Shown: positions 9,613 through 18,871, counted from the stretch's first letter. The stretch is 64,000 nucleotides of DNA from Senegalia massiliensis (GCF_900626135.1 NZ_LR130785.1:1397241-1461240); one strand, 5' to 3'. The notes: generated by a model not told the origin, from the sequence alone. Made by a program: numbers and translations.

Positions 9613-10494
9613 ATGAAATTATTTTCAGTTAAAAATATAGACATAAAGGTCAATCTGACTTTAATACCTATAACTTTATTAATGTATTTAAATGAATATA
9701 TTATTGAGTTTAGTATATTGTTTCTAGTATTAACAATACATGAAATTGCACATTTGATTTTTTCATTGATAAACCACGTAAAGGTTAAGGAGTTAAATAT
9801 ATTTCCATTAGGTGCTATAATAAAATTTGAATATCCTTTAGGAATCGATCCTATAAAAGAAATAATTATTAGTTTAGCTGGACCAGTTGTTAATATGATA
9901 TTATTTATAATTTCTTATATATTATTTATTAATTTTACCCATATAAATTTGTTAGATCTTTTTGTAGAAATAAATTTTATGTTGTTTATTGTAAATATAT
10001 TACCTATATTACCTTTAGATGGAGGAAGAGTATTAAGAGCAATATTATATATGTATGGAGGATTTAAATTTGCTCACAAAACAGTTGGAGTAATTGGGAA
10101 AATAAGTTTAATGATATTATTTATTATAGGATTATTATATGTTAGGGATATATTTGAAATAATTATGCTATCTTTTGTTATTATTTATTTAGCAAAGGCT
10201 GCCACAGCTGAAAATGAAATGGCAGCCTTTATTTTAACTAGAGGTTTAATAAGAAAAAAAATACAACTAAAAAATAAGGCAATGATGAAAACACATTTTT
10301 TAATTGTGTTAGAAGGAACAAAATTAAAATCTATTTTAGATATAATATTACCTCATAAATATAATATTATATTTATAATAGATGAGAAAGGAAATTTTTT
10401 AGGTAATATAAGTGAAGAGTGTTTTTTTGAGGGTATAATTAGAAGTGGAATAAATGAAAAAATAGAAACACTACTAATATCTATTAAAAAATGA
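9613..10494 (+). CDS. spoIVFB: M50 intramembrane metalloprotease, SpoIVFB-like
   Basis: This is a site-2-type membrane protease with 293 residues and several membrane segments. The zinc motif is H43-E44-I-A-H47, and the third ligand lies in LPLDGGR with Asp136, almost the same positions as in Bacillus SpoIVFB. A soluble C-terminal region of about 80 residues follows and ends with a partial CBS-like stretch. In Bacillus the enzyme cleaves pro-sigma-K in the mother cell. The start is ATG 9613, placed by GGAAGG at 9601-9606; a TTG at 9595 has no ribosome site. It follows the spoIVFA-like gene by 14 bp. Confidence 0.82.
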   Translation: MKLFSVKNIDIKVNLTLIPITLLMYLNEYIIEFSILFLVLTIHEIAHLIFSLINHVKVKELNIFPLGAIIKFEYPLGIDPIKEIIISLAGPVVNMILFIISYILFINFTHINLLDLFVEINFMLFIVNILPILPLDGGRVLRAILYMYGGFKFAHKTVGVIGKISLMILFIIGLLYVRDIFEIIMLSFVIIYLAKAATAENEMAAFILTRGLIRKKIQLKNKAMMKTHFLIVLEGTKLKSILDIILPHKYNIIFIIDEKGNFLGNISEECFFEGIIRSGINEKIETLLISIKK

Positions 10495-10564
10495 TAAAAT
10501 ATAGTAAAATAAAAGAATACTTATTCATATTATGAGGAAAAAATTTAACTTAAGGATGATTAAA

Positions 10565-12406
10565 ATGATTGAGCAAAAAACATTAGATAAAATATTACTT
10601 AAAGTAGAAAAACCTGCTCGGTATATAGGTAATGAACAAAATATTTATATTAAAAAAGAAGAAGATATAGAGACTAGATTTGCATTTGCATTTCCAGATA
10701 TTTATGATGTTGGTATGAGTCACTTAGGATTACATATTTTATATAATCTTTTAAATAATGAAAAAGGAATTTATTGTGAGAGAGTATTTGCTCCATGGAT
10801 AGATATGGAAGAACAGATGAGGAAAATAAATATTCCACTTTTTTCATTGGAAACTAAAACTCCTTTAAAAGAGTTTGATTTTATTGGATTTACTTTACAA
10901 TATGAAATGAGTTATACAAATATATTAAATATGTTAGATTTGTCAAATATAGCTTTAGAATCTTCTAATAGAGATGAAAAAGATCCTTTTATAATAGCAG
11001 GAGGACCTTGTGCTTATAACCCTGAGCCTTTAGCTGATATTGTTGATTTTTTTGTAATAGGTGAAGCAGAGGAAACTATATTAAAAATTATGAAAAAACA
11101 TAAACAAATGAAACAAAAGAGAATGACTAGAAAAGAATTTTTAGAATCAATAGTCAATATAGAAGGGATATATGTTCCATCTTTTTATGAGATTAAATAT
11201 AAAGAAGATAATACTATAGAAAAAATGATACCTAAAAAGAAACATTATCCGAGTAAAATAAAAAAAGTAATACAAAAAAATCTAGATGAAACATATTATT
11301 TAGATAAAATGATAGTTCCCTTTATTGAAACTGTACATGATAGGGTTATTTTAGAGATTTTTAGAGGATGTACTAGAGGATGTAGATTTTGTCAAGCAGG
11401 TATGATTTATAGACCTGTAAGAGAGAGAAGTGTAGAGAACTTATTAGAACTTGCAAAAAAATTAATTAAATCGACAGGACATGAAGAAATTTCATTATCT
11501 TCTCTTAGTACTAGTGATTATTCTGATTTGGAGAATTTAATTATTAGATTAATGGATGAATTTAAGGAAGATAGAATAGGACTTTCCCTTCCTTCTCTTA
11601 GATTAGATTCATTTTCGTTAGAATTAATAGAAGAAATTCAAAAGGTTAGAAAAACTGGTCTTACATTTGCTCCAGAAGCAGGTAGTCAAAGATTAAGAGA
11701 TGTCATAAATAAGGGAATAATTGAAGAAGATTTAATAAACTCATGTAAAGATGCATTCAAAATGGGTTGGTCAACTGTTAAATTGTATTTTATGATAGGG
11801 TTGCCTACTGAAACAAAGAAAGATTTAGATGGGATAAAGGATTTAGCTTATAAAGTTAGAGAAGAATTTTTTAATCAACCTAAAGATAGTATGAAAGGTA
11901 ATCTCAAAATTACAACATCTGCATCTTGTTTTGTACCTAAGGCATTCACTCCATTTCAATGGCATCCTCAAAATAGTTTAGATGAATTTAAAGAAAAGCA
12001 AGATTATCTTAAAAAGATTATAAAAGATAAAAAAATTAAATTTAATACTCATGATGCTGAAACAAGTTTTCTTGAAGCAGTTTTTACAAGAGGAGATAGA
12101 AGAGTTTCAAAGGTGCTTATTCATGCGTTTAAAAATGGTGCTAAGTTTGATGGATGGAGAGATCAATTTAAATATGATGAATGGATAAATGCTTTTGCTG
12201 AAACAGGTATAGACCCAGAATTTTATGCTAATAGAGAAAAAGACTATGAAGAAGTATTACCTTGGGATTTTATAGATATTGGTGTTACAAAATCATTTTT
12301 AATAAGAGAAAATGAGCGCTCAAAAGCTGGAGAAATAACCCCTAATTGTAAAGTTAGCTGTAGTGGCTGTGGCATACAAAAAGATTTCAAAGGGGGGTTA
12401 TGTTAA
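10565..12406 (+). CDS. Radical SAM protein with B12-binding-like N-terminus (TIGR03960-type)
   Basis: The protein has 613 residues from ATG 10565, which is placed by AAGG at 10552-10555. The N-terminal region has the cobalamin-binding-like layout of YgiQ/TIGR03960 proteins, with FAFPDIYDVGMSHLGL. The radical SAM cluster motif is C269-x3-C273-x2-C276, followed by the typical QAGMIYRPVRERS. A short Cys-rich tail, CKVSCSGCGIQKDF, could carry another metal site. The gene overlaps the next one (DUF2344) at the stop/start. These two families are almost always paired, often beside RNase G and rplU as here. The substrate is unknown; a role in RNA or ribosome modification is only inferred from context. 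Confidence 0.9.
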   Translation: MIEQKTLDKILLKVEKPARYIGNEQNIYIKKEEDIETRFAFAFPDIYDVGMSHLGLHILYNLLNNEKGIYCERVFAPWIDMEEQMRKINIPLFSLETKTPLKEFDFIGFTLQYEMSYTNILNMLDLSNIALESSNRDEKDPFIIAGGPCAYNPEPLADIVDFFVIGEAEETILKIMKKHKQMKQKRMTRKEFLESIVNIEGIYVPSFYEIKYKEDNTIEKMIPKKKHYPSKIKKVIQKNLDETYYLDKMIVPFIETVHDRVILEIFRGCTRGCRFCQAGMIYRPVRERSVENLLELAKKLIKSTGHEEISLSSLSTSDYSDLENLIIRLMDEFKEDRIGLSLPSLRLDSFSLELIEEIQKVRKTGLTFAPEAGSQRLRDVINKGIIEEDLINSCKDAFKMGWSTVKLYFMIGLPTETKKDLDGIKDLAYKVREEFFNQPKDSMKGNLKITTSASCFVPKAFTPFQWHPQNSLDEFKEKQDYLKKIIKDKKIKFNTHDAETSFLEAVFTRGDRRVSKVLIHAFKNGAKFDGWRDQFKYDEWINAFAETGIDPEFYANREKDYEEVLPWDFIDIGVTKSFLIRENERSKAGEITPNCKVSCSGCGIQKDFKGGLC

Positions 12407-13092
12407 TGTTAAAATTACGAGTTAAATTTAAAAAATATTCTCTTATAAGATATATATCACATTTAGATCTTATGAGGTTATTTCAGAGAGCCTTTAGGAG
12501 AGCAAATATACCTGTAGAATATTCGAAAGGGTTTAACCCTCAACCTAAATTTTCTTTTGCTACAGCCCTTGCATTAGGGCTTACAAGTGATGGTGAATAT
12601 ATGGATATAGAATTACAAGAAGAAATAGCTCCAGAGAAATTTATAAAAGATATGAATGATGTTCTTCCAGAAGGTGTTGAGATTTTAGAAGCTCATTATA
12701 CTGATGATAAAAAATCTTTGATGTCTATAATCAAATCTTCTAGTTATATAATTGAATTAATTCCATTAGAAAATTCATCTAAAAAAAGTATATATGAAGC
12801 AATAGATAACTTTAAAAGAAAAAAAGAAATATATATTACTAAGAGCAAAAAAAAGAAAGGTAGAACAGTAAAAAAGGAAGTAGATATTAGAAAAAACATA
12901 TATGAATTAGATATTATTTTATATGAGAGTGATAGAATAATTTTAAAAACATTACTAAAAACCGGTAGTACAGGGAATTTAAAACCTGAACTTTTAATAA
13001 AGGCTTTAATTAAAGAAGGTTTACAGGTGGATAATGTAGATTACAATATTCACAGATTAGATTTATTTACTGAGGACCCAAAATGGGAGTGA
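12406..13092 (+). CDS. DUF2344 protein, partner of the TIGR03960 radical SAM enzyme (TIGR03936-type)
   Basis: This 228-residue protein opens with LRVKFKKYSLIRYISHLDLM and RAFRRANIPVEYSKGFNPQP, the signature of the TIGR03936/DUF2344 family. The start is ATG 12406. The upstream stop TAA shares its last base with this ATG, and the GGGGGG tract at 12391-12396 has better spacing to it than to the ATG at 12400. In some genomes this domain is fused to the radical SAM partner, so the two probably act together. The molecular function is not known. RNase G follows after 4 bp. Confidence 0.9.
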   Translation: MLKLRVKFKKYSLIRYISHLDLMRLFQRAFRRANIPVEYSKGFNPQPKFSFATALALGLTSDGEYMDIELQEEIAPEKFIKDMNDVLPEGVEILEAHYTDDKKSLMSIIKSSSYIIELIPLENSSKKSIYEAIDNFKRKKEIYITKSKKKKGRTVKKEVDIRKNIYELDIILYESDRIILKTLLKTGSTGNLKPELLIKALIKEGLQVDNVDYNIHRLDLFTEDPKWE

Positions 13093-13096
13093 TTTA

Positions 13097-14593
13097 ATGA
13101 ACAAAATAATAATTGATGTTGGAACATATGAAGACAGGGTAGCAGTTTTAGAAGAAGGTGAACTTACGGAGATATTTCATGAAAAAAAAGATAAAAATAA
13201 AATACAAGGAAATGTGTATAAAGGAAGAGTAGTAAATGTTTTGCCTGGTATGCAGGCAGCTTTTGTAGATATAGGACTTAAGAAAAATGCCTTTCTTTAT
13301 ATAAAGGATGCTACATCAAAGATACAGTATAGAAATGGTGTAGATTATAAAAATTTATCAATAAAAGAAGTGTTAAAACAAGGACAAGAATTAATAGTTC
13401 AAGTTATAAAAGAGCCTTATGGTTCAAAAGGTGCACGAGTAACTACTCATATAACTTTACCTGGAAGATATTTAGTATTGATGCCCTATAATACTTATAT
13501 TGGTGTTTCAAGAAAAATAAATAGTGAGAATGAAAGAGAAAGGTTAAAAGAATTAGCATCTAAAGTACAACCAGAAGATATGGGTTTAATACTTAGAACT
13601 GCTTCAAAAGATAAGTCTTATGAAGACTTAAAATCTGATATAGATTACTTATTAGATATATTTCATATGATAATGAAGGAAAAAAATACTGGAACATGTC
13701 CAAGAATAATATATAAAGATTTAGATTTACCTAAGCGTACTATTAGAGATATATTTACTAAGAAAATTGACCAAGTATTTATAAATGATAGAGATAAGTA
13801 TGAAGAAGCTATAAAAATGATTGAACTTATGAGTCCTAAATTAAAAAATAGAATTTATTATATAGATAGTAAAGAGGATTTATTTAATGAATTAGAGATT
13901 AACTCACAAATAGAATCTGCTCTTGAAAGAAAAGTATGGCTTGAAAGTGGAGGATATTTAGTAATTGATGAAACTGAAGCTCTTACTTCTATAGATGTAA
14001 ATACTGGGAAATTTGTAGGGAGCATAGATTTAAAAGATACTGTATTTAAAACTAATATTGAAGCAGCAAAGGAAATTGCGAAACAATTAAAACTTAGAAA
14101 TATAGGTGGAATAATAATAATTGATTTTATTGATATGTTTAATTCTACACATGAGCAAGAGTTATTAGATTTATTTAAAAGTGAGTTGAAAAAAGATAGA
14201 ACAAAGACTACAGTAATTGGTATGACCGGATTAGGATTAGTAGAGATGACTAGAAAAAAAAGTAGAAATAAACTCTCAACTCAAATTTTAGAATCTTGTC
14301 CTTGTTGTAATGGAACAGGAAAAATAAAATCCAATGGATTTCTAATTGCAAAGATTGAAAAAGAAATAAATAGAATAAAAAATAATACTTCAGCAAATGC
14401 TATATTATTTGAATTAAGTACTTATAAATATAAAGAAATAACTAAAAATTATATCCAAAAAATAAAATCTCTTCAAGAAGAAAGTAGTATAAAAATATTC
14501 TTTCAAGAAAATAATGATTTGAAAATTGATGAAGTAAAAAATAAAAAGATAGGAAAACTAGAAGATTTTATTGACAAATATTTAGAAATTTGA
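13097..14593 (+). CDS. rng: Ribonuclease E/G family endoribonuclease (RNase G)
   Basis: The protein has 498 residues, the RNase G size, without the long scaffold tail of RNase E. An S1 RNA-binding domain occupies about residues 35-130, beginning GNVYKGRVVNVLPGMQAAFVDIG. The catalytic DNase-I-like region contains LTSIDVNTGKFVG and GGIIIIDFIDM, which carry the two magnesium-binding aspartates. The Zn-link motif CPCCNGTGK follows near residue 415. RNase E/G enzymes cut single-stranded RNA in rRNA maturation and mRNA decay. It lies directly before the L21 leader. Confidence 0.94.
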   Translation: MNKIIIDVGTYEDRVAVLEEGELTEIFHEKKDKNKIQGNVYKGRVVNVLPGMQAAFVDIGLKKNAFLYIKDATSKIQYRNGVDYKNLSIKEVLKQGQELIVQVIKEPYGSKGARVTTHITLPGRYLVLMPYNTYIGVSRKINSENERERLKELASKVQPEDMGLILRTASKDKSYEDLKSDIDYLLDIFHMIMKEKNTGTCPRIIYKDLDLPKRTIRDIFTKKIDQVFINDRDKYEEAIKMIELMSPKLKNRIYYIDSKEDLFNELEINSQIESALERKVWLESGGYLVIDETEALTSIDVNTGKFVGSIDLKDTVFKTNIEAAKEIAKQLKLRNIGGIIIIDFIDMFNSTHEQELLDLFKSELKKDRTKTTVIGMTGLGLVEMTRKKSRNKLSTQILESCPCCNGTGKIKSNGFLIAKIEKEINRIKNNTSANAILFELSTYKYKEITKNYIQKIKSLQEESSIKIFFQENNDLKIDEVKNKKIGKLEDFIDKYLEI

Positions 14594-14604
14594 TAAAATA
14601 CTAT

Positions 14605-14684
14605 TCTGTAAGTAGCCGCACAAATTAGGTTTTAAACGAAAGTACCTACATTTGGCGAGACTGGTTTGAGGAGGTGTATGTTTA
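14605..14684 (+). ncRNA. Ribosomal protein L21 leader (cis-regulatory RNA)
   Basis: The segment before rplU contains AGCCGCACAAATTAGGTTTT, a complementary stretch near GTACCTA, and a TTTGGCGAGACTGG block ending in GAGGAGGTG. This matches the known Bacillota L21 leader, a conserved structured 5' UTR before rplU-ysxB-rpmA that is thought to mediate autoregulation by a ribosomal protein. The boundaries are approximate. Confidence 0.75.
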
Positions 14685-14996
14685 ATGTATGCAGTAGTAG
14701 AAACTGGAGGAAAACAATATAGAGTTCAAGAAGGTGATACTTTATTTGTTGAGAAAATCGCTGGAAATGAAGGAGATAACATCAAATTTGATAAAGTATT
14801 ACTTGTATCTAATGATGGTGATGTGAAAGTAGGCAAGCCATTTATAGAAGATATGACTGTTGATGCTTCAATAGTAGAGCATGGAAAGTCAAAGAAAATA
14901 ATAGTATATAAATTTAAAGCAAAGAAAGATTATAGAAGAAAGCAAGGGCATCGTCAACCTTATACAAAAGTTAAAATCGAAAAAATAAATGCTTAG
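14685..14996 (+). CDS. rplU: Large-subunit ribosomal protein L21
   Basis: The 103-residue protein begins [20 protein letters not shown], the L21 signature, and ends with [21 protein letters not shown]21 binds 23S rRNA near L20 in the 50S subunit. A GAGGAGGTG ribosome site lies in the leader just upstream. It heads the rplU-prp-rpmA operon. Confidence 0.98.
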   Translation: MYAVVETGGKQYRVQEGDTLFVEKIAGNEGDNIKFDKVLLVSNDGDVKVGKPFIEDMTVDASIVEHGKSKKIIVYKFKAKKDYRRKQGHRQPYTKVKIEKINA

Positions 14997-15004
14997 TGGT
15001 ATTT

Positions 15005-15340
15005 ATGACAAAAATTGAATTTTTACAAGATAAAAAAAGTAATATACTTGGATATGTTATGGAAGGACATACAGGTTATGATGAATATGGTAAAGATATA
15101 GTTTGTGCAGCTGTTTCAGTACTTGCACAAACCGGGGTAATATCTTTACAAAAAAATTTAAATTTAGATAATCTAACTTGTGTTATAAAAGATGGTTATA
15201 TTCAAGTACAGTTACCTAAAAAAATTAATGACGATGACTTTAAAAATGCACAAATAGTTTTAAAAACAGTATTAATCGGCATAAAAAGTATAATGGAATC
15301 TTATTCAGGTTATATAACCCTAAAATACAGGGAGGTGTAA
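15005..15340 (+). CDS. prp: Ribosomal-processing cysteine protease Prp
   Basis: Prp removes the N-terminal extension of ribosomal protein L27 in Bacillota that carry the extended form. The catalytic pair is His22 in EGHTGY and Cys34 in DIVCAAVS, at the same numbers as in Staphylococcus when ATG 15005 is taken as the start. That agreement is the main reason for preferring 15005 over the GTG at 14996, which overlaps the rplU stop. The length is 111 residues. It sits between rplU and rpmA, its standard position, and its stop overlaps the first in-frame ATG of rpmA. Confidence 0.92.
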   Translation: MTKIEFLQDKKSNILGYVMEGHTGYDEYGKDIVCAAVSVLAQTGVISLQKNLNLDNLTCVIKDGYIQVQLPKKINDDDFKNAQIVLKTVLIGIKSIMESYSGYITLKYREV

Positions 15341-15342
15341 TG

Positions 15343-15621
15343 ATGTTAGTTATGAATTTACAATTATTTGCTCATAAAAAAGGGGTAGGTAGTTCAAAAA
15401 ATGGTCGTGACAGTGAGTCTAAAAGACTTGGTGTAAAGAGAGCTGATGGACAAAATGTACAATCAGGAAATATATTAGTTAGACAAAGAGGTACTAAAAT
15501 TCATCCAGGTTTAAATGTTAAAAAGGGTGGAGATGATACTTTGTTTGCTATAGTAAATGGAGTAGTTAAATTCGAAAGAAAAGGAAAAGACAAAAAGCAA
15601 GTTAGTGTTTACCCACAATAA
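15343..15621 (+). CDS. rpmA: Large-subunit ribosomal protein L27, with cleavable N-terminal extension
   Basis: The protein begins [20 protein letters not shown]. The NLQLF/A site is the known Prp cleavage sequence, so mature L27 should start with AHKKG, whose N-terminus reaches the peptidyl-transferase centre. ATG 15343 lies five bases after GGAGGTG, while the ATG at 15340 is too close to it. The precursor has 92 residues. The encoded target site and the adjacent prp gene together show the processing pathway is intact. Confidence 0.97.
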   Translation: MLVMNLQLFAHKKGVGSSKNGRDSESKRLGVKRADGQNVQSGNILVRQRGTKIHPGLNVKKGGDDTLFAIVNGVVKFERKGKDKKQVSVYPQ

Positions 15622-15635
15622 GCTATTGTCAAAAT

Positions 15636-15668
15636 AAGATCTACCTATTAGGTAGATCTTTATTTTTT
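15636..15668 (+). terminator. Rho-independent terminator after rpmA
   Basis: A perfect 10-bp stem, AAGATCTACC with GGTAGATCTT, has a five-base loop and a T-rich tail. It closes the rplU-prp-rpmA operon. Confidence 0.88.
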
Positions 15669-15746
15669 TATAGTGAATAATTTATAGTTATTTGAGGTAA
15701 AAATTACATAAGGGTATAAAAGTAATTATAAATGAGGATGATGATG

Positions 15747-17027
15747 ATGTTTATAGACAAAGCTAAAATATTTGTAAAAGGCGGAAATGGTGGTCATGGA
15801 GCCGTTGCATGGAGAAGAGAAAAGTATGAACCATCTGGTGGTCCTGCTGGAGGAGATGGAGGACATGGTGGAAATATCATATTGAAAGTAGATGAGGGAC
15901 TTAGAACATTAATGGATTTAAAATTTAAAAAGCATTTTAAAGCTGAATCTGGTGAAAATGGAAAGTCTAAAAGACAATATGGTAAAAAAGGAGAAGACTT
16001 AATAATAAATGTACCACCTGGAACAATTGTAAAAGATGAAGAAACAGGAAGAGTTATTGCTGATTTGACAGAAGAAAATCATACATTTGTAGTAGCAAAA
16101 GGTGGTAGAGGTGGCAAAGGTAATGCTAAATTTGCTAATTCAACACGACAAGCTCCAAGATTTGCTGAAGGTGGGACAAAGGGAGAAGAAAGGTGGATAC
16201 TATTAGAGTTAAAATTGCTTGCTGATGTTGGACTTATAGGATTCCCTAATGTAGGAAAATCCACATTTCTTTCTATTGTATCAGCAGCAAAACCTAAAAT
16301 AGCTAATTATCATTTTACTACTATAAATCCAAATTTAGGAGTAGTAAAATTAAATGATGCTAATAACTTTGTAATAGCTGACATTCCAGGGCTTATAGAA
16401 GGTGCACATGAAGGTACTGGCCTTGGACATGAGTTTTTAAGACATATTGAAAGAACTAAACTTTTAGTTCATATGGTAGATATTTCTGGGCAAGAAGGTA
16501 GAGATCCTATTGAAGATTTTCATAAAATAAATAAAGAATTAAAATTATATAATGAAAAATTATCAAATAGACCACAAATAGTGGTAGCAAATAAAAGTGA
16601 TTTAAGTTCTACAAAAGATAACTATGCTAAGTTTAAAGAAGAGATAGAACAGTTAGGATATGATGTGTATAAAATATCTGCTGCAACAAAAGATGGTGTT
16701 AAACAACTTATATATACAATTAGTAAATTACTTAAGGAAATTGGTGATCTGGAACCTATAATAGAAGTTGAAGAAGATATTAAATTATATGGTTTAGATA
16801 ATGATAAAAAAGATATAATAGTCAGAAAAGAAAATGATGAGTATTTTGTAGAAGGATCAGTTGTTGAAAAACTTATGGATTCAACAAACTTAGATGATGT
16901 AGACTCTACTAGATATTTCCAAAAAAGATTAAGAGATTTAGGAATAATTGATAGATTAAGAGAACTTGGAATAAACGAAGAGGATTCTGTAAATATATGT
17001 GGATATGAATTTGAATTCTTTGAATAA
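15747..17027 (+). CDS. obgE: GTPase ObgE/CgtA
   Basis: Obg is a GTPase of 50S ribosome assembly and stress control. The protein has 426 residues from ATG 15747. Several ATGs lie in tandem here; the last one has suitable spacing from the GAGG at 15734 and gives the family start MFIDKAKIFVKGGNGG. Domains in order are the glycine-rich Obg fold (1-158), the GTPase with G165-FPNVGKST, DIPGLIEGA and NKSD, and the C-terminal OCT domain ending in FEFFE. The gene is in the usual place downstream of rpmA; no spo0B lies between them. The next genes, starting with the CRM protein, follow without a terminator. Confidence 0.96.
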   Translation: MFIDKAKIFVKGGNGGHGAVAWRREKYEPSGGPAGGDGGHGGNIILKVDEGLRTLMDLKFKKHFKAESGENGKSKRQYGKKGEDLIINVPPGTIVKDEETGRVIADLTEENHTFVVAKGGRGGKGNAKFANSTRQAPRFAEGGTKGEERWILLELKLLADVGLIGFPNVGKSTFLSIVSAAKPKIANYHFTTINPNLGVVKLNDANNFVIADIPGLIEGAHEGTGLGHEFLRHIERTKLLVHMVDISGQEGRDPIEDFHKINKELKLYNEKLSNRPQIVVANKSDLSSTKDNYAKFKEEIEQLGYDVYKISAATKDGVKQLIYTISKLLKEIGDLEPIIEVEEDIKLYGLDNDKKDIIVRKENDEYFVEGSVVEKLMDSTNLDDVDSTRYFQKRLRDLGIIDRLRELGINEEDSVNICGYEFEFFE

Positions 17028-17054
17028 AATAGATTAAAATAAAGAGGTGAAAAA

Positions 17055-17348
17055 ATGATAACAGGAAAACAAAGAAGTTTTTTAAAGAAAAAAGCTCACA
17101 ATATAGATTCTATACTTCAAATAGGTAAGAATGGAATATCTGATAATTTAATAACTCAAGTTGATGAAGCACTTGAAGCAAGAGAATTAATTAAAATAAA
17201 TGTTTTAAATAATAACTTTTCAGATCCAAAAGAGTTAGCTAATGAATTAGCAGAAAAAACTAATTCTGAATTTGTTCAAAGTATAGGAAATAAAATAGTA
17301 CTTTATAGAGAATCAGAAGAAAATAAAAAAATTAAACTACCTAAATAA
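17055..17348 (+). CDS. yhbY: YhbY/YqeI-type CRM-domain RNA-binding protein
   Basis: This 97-residue protein has the CRM fold: LTGKQ-like start ITGKQRSFLKKKAHNID, the conserved QIGKNGISDN (GxxG-type RNA-binding loop), and ALEARELIKINVL. Members bind pre-50S ribosomal particles. It follows obgE by 27 bp with an AGAGGTG ribosome site and probably shares its transcript, fitting a ribosome-assembly context. Confidence 0.93.
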   Translation: MITGKQRSFLKKKAHNIDSILQIGKNGISDNLITQVDEALEARELIKINVLNNNFSDPKELANELAEKTNSEFVQSIGNKIVLYRESEENKKIKLPK

Positions 17349-17360
17349 TGTATATTTAAA

Positions 17361-17600
17361 ATGACTCCAGTTAAGAATAATAAAAATATCTCTTTAAAAG
17401 GAGTTGTGGCCAAATTGGATAATATTGAAAAATTAAAAAGGCTATATGAAAAAGGGTATAAATGCATAAGATATGAAGATGATGAAGATGGTCAATTTAA
17501 AATGTATTTTAAAAACTTTGAAAAAGAACAAATAGAAGATATAAATTCTACTAATACAAGTGAAATAAATGTTTTAAAGAGCTTTGTAGATAAAAATTAA
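17361..17600 (+). CDS. Small hypothetical protein, start uncertain
   Basis: A small acidic/charged protein of up to 79 residues that I do not recognise. The ATG at 17361 has no visible ribosome site. A better-placed AAGGAG at 17398-17403 precedes a TTG at 17415, which would give about 61 residues beginning DNIEKLKRLYEKGYKCIRYE. The frame ends inside a perfect hairpin terminator, which suggests that it is the true last gene of the obgE transcript. No membrane segment or known motif is visible. Confidence 0.5.
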   Translation: MTPVKNNKNISLKGVVAKLDNIEKLKRLYEKGYKCIRYEDDEDGQFKMYFKNFEKEQIEDINSTNTSEINVLKSFVDKN

Positions 17601-17626
17601 TCCTCCAATTGGAGGATTAATTTTTA
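17595..17626 (+). terminator. Rho-independent terminator ending the obgE-yhbY transcript
   Basis: A perfect 28-base palindrome (AATTAATCCTCCAA with its complement, 17595-17622) is followed by T residues. It overlaps the stop codon of the small gene before it. Confidence 0.87.
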
Positions 17627-17675
17627 TTCTTTTTAAATCTAATATATAATGTATATAGATTGGAGTGATATTACT

Positions 17676-18284
17676 ATGAAGATAAAAAAGTTAGGAATAA
17701 TGGGAGGAACATTCAACCCTATACACATTGGTCACTTAATGATTGCAGAACAAAGTAGAAAAAAATTCAATTTAGACAAAGTGATATTTATTCCTACTGG
17801 AAGTCCACCTCATAAAGATGAAAAACAATTAGCAAATGCTTTAGATAGATACATAATGACAATACTTGCTACATCTGATAATAATAATTTTATGGTTTCA
17901 GATATAGAAACTAATAGATATAAAACAAGCTATACTGTGGATACTTTAGAATTACTATCTCAAAAATACAAGGATTCAGAACTTTTTTTTATAACAGGCG
18001 CTGACTCAATACTTGATATAGAAAATTGGAAAAATACTAATAAACTTCTTAATATATGCACTTTTATTGCAGCTACGAGACCAGGTTATAATGTAGAAAA
18101 TGTAATGGCTCAAATAAGAAAACTTGAAGAAAAATATAATAAAAAAATTAGTTATCTAACAATTGCTCCTGTAGATATTTCATCTACACAAATAAGAAAA
18201 AGAATATTTGAAGGTGAAACTATTAAGTACATGACACCAGATCCTGTTATAAATTACATATATAATAAAAATCTTTATAAATAA
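17676..18284 (+). CDS. nadD: Nicotinate-nucleotide adenylyltransferase
   Basis: NadD joins nicotinate mononucleotide and ATP to give deamido-NAD, the penultimate step of NAD synthesis. The nucleotidylyltransferase signature GGTFNPIHIGHLMIAEQ lies near the start, and SSTQIRKRI near the C-terminus. ATG 17676 is set by GGAG at 17662-17665 and gives 202 residues; an ATG at 17649 would add nine residues that the family lacks. The next gene (HD phosphohydrolase) overlaps or abuts it, a conserved order in Bacillota (nadD-yqeK-rsfS). Confidence 0.95.
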   Translation: MKIKKLGIMGGTFNPIHIGHLMIAEQSRKKFNLDKVIFIPTGSPPHKDEKQLANALDRYIMTILATSDNNNFMVSDIETNRYKTSYTVDTLELLSQKYKDSELFFITGADSILDIENWKNTNKLLNICTFIAATRPGYNVENVMAQIRKLEEKYNKKISYLTIAPVDISSTQIRKRIFEGETIKYMTPDPVINYIYNKNLYK

Positions 18285-18295
18285 TGGAGGAAATT

Positions 18296-18871
18296 ATGAA
18301 AATAGAAAAAATGAAAAGTATATTAAAAAAGGATATAGATAAGGAAAGATATAAACATACTATTAGAGTAACAGAAACTGCTATAAAACTTGCAAAAAAT
18401 TACAAAGTAGATACAGAAAAGGCTCATATTGCAGCTCTTTTACATGACTCAGCTAAATATAAAGATAAAGATACTTTATTGAAAAAAAGCCAGGAATTTG
18501 GTATAATTTTAGATGCTGTAATGAAAAATAATCCTCACTTAATTCATCCTTTTTTAGGAGCAGAATTAGCCAAAGTTAAATATAATATATTAGATGAGGA
18601 TATATTAAATGCAATTAAATATCATACAACAGGTAGAAAAAATATGAGTATGTTAGAAAAAATAATTTTTATAGCAGACTATATTGAGCCAGGTAGGAAC
18701 TTTCCAGGACTTGAAAAAATAAGAGAGATTTCGTTTGAAGATATTGATTTAGGCATTATTCTTGCTATGGATAATACACTTAAATATATAATTAATAAAG
18801 GATGGCTTATACATCCTAATACCATTGAAACTAGAAATAGCTTAATTTTAAAAAGAAATAAAATTATATAG
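18296..18871 (+). CDS. yqeK: YqeK-type HD-domain hydrolase (Ap4A hydrolase family)
   Basis: This 191-residue HD-domain protein has the metal site H-x(n)-HD in KHTIRVTETA and HIAALLHDSAKYKD, with a further His in KYHTTGR. The YqeK family cleaves diadenosine tetraphosphate symmetrically to ADP. ATG 18296 follows GGAGG at 18286-18290; the ATG at 18284 lies upstream of that site. It is placed between nadD and rsfS, as in Bacillus. Confidence 0.92.
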   Translation: MKIEKMKSILKKDIDKERYKHTIRVTETAIKLAKNYKVDTEKAHIAALLHDSAKYKDKDTLLKKSQEFGIILDAVMKNNPHLIHPFLGAELAKVKYNILDEDILNAIKYHTTGRKNMSMLEKIIFIADYIEPGRNFPGLEKIREISFEDIDLGIILAMDNTLKYIINKGWLIHPNTIETRNSLILKRNKII

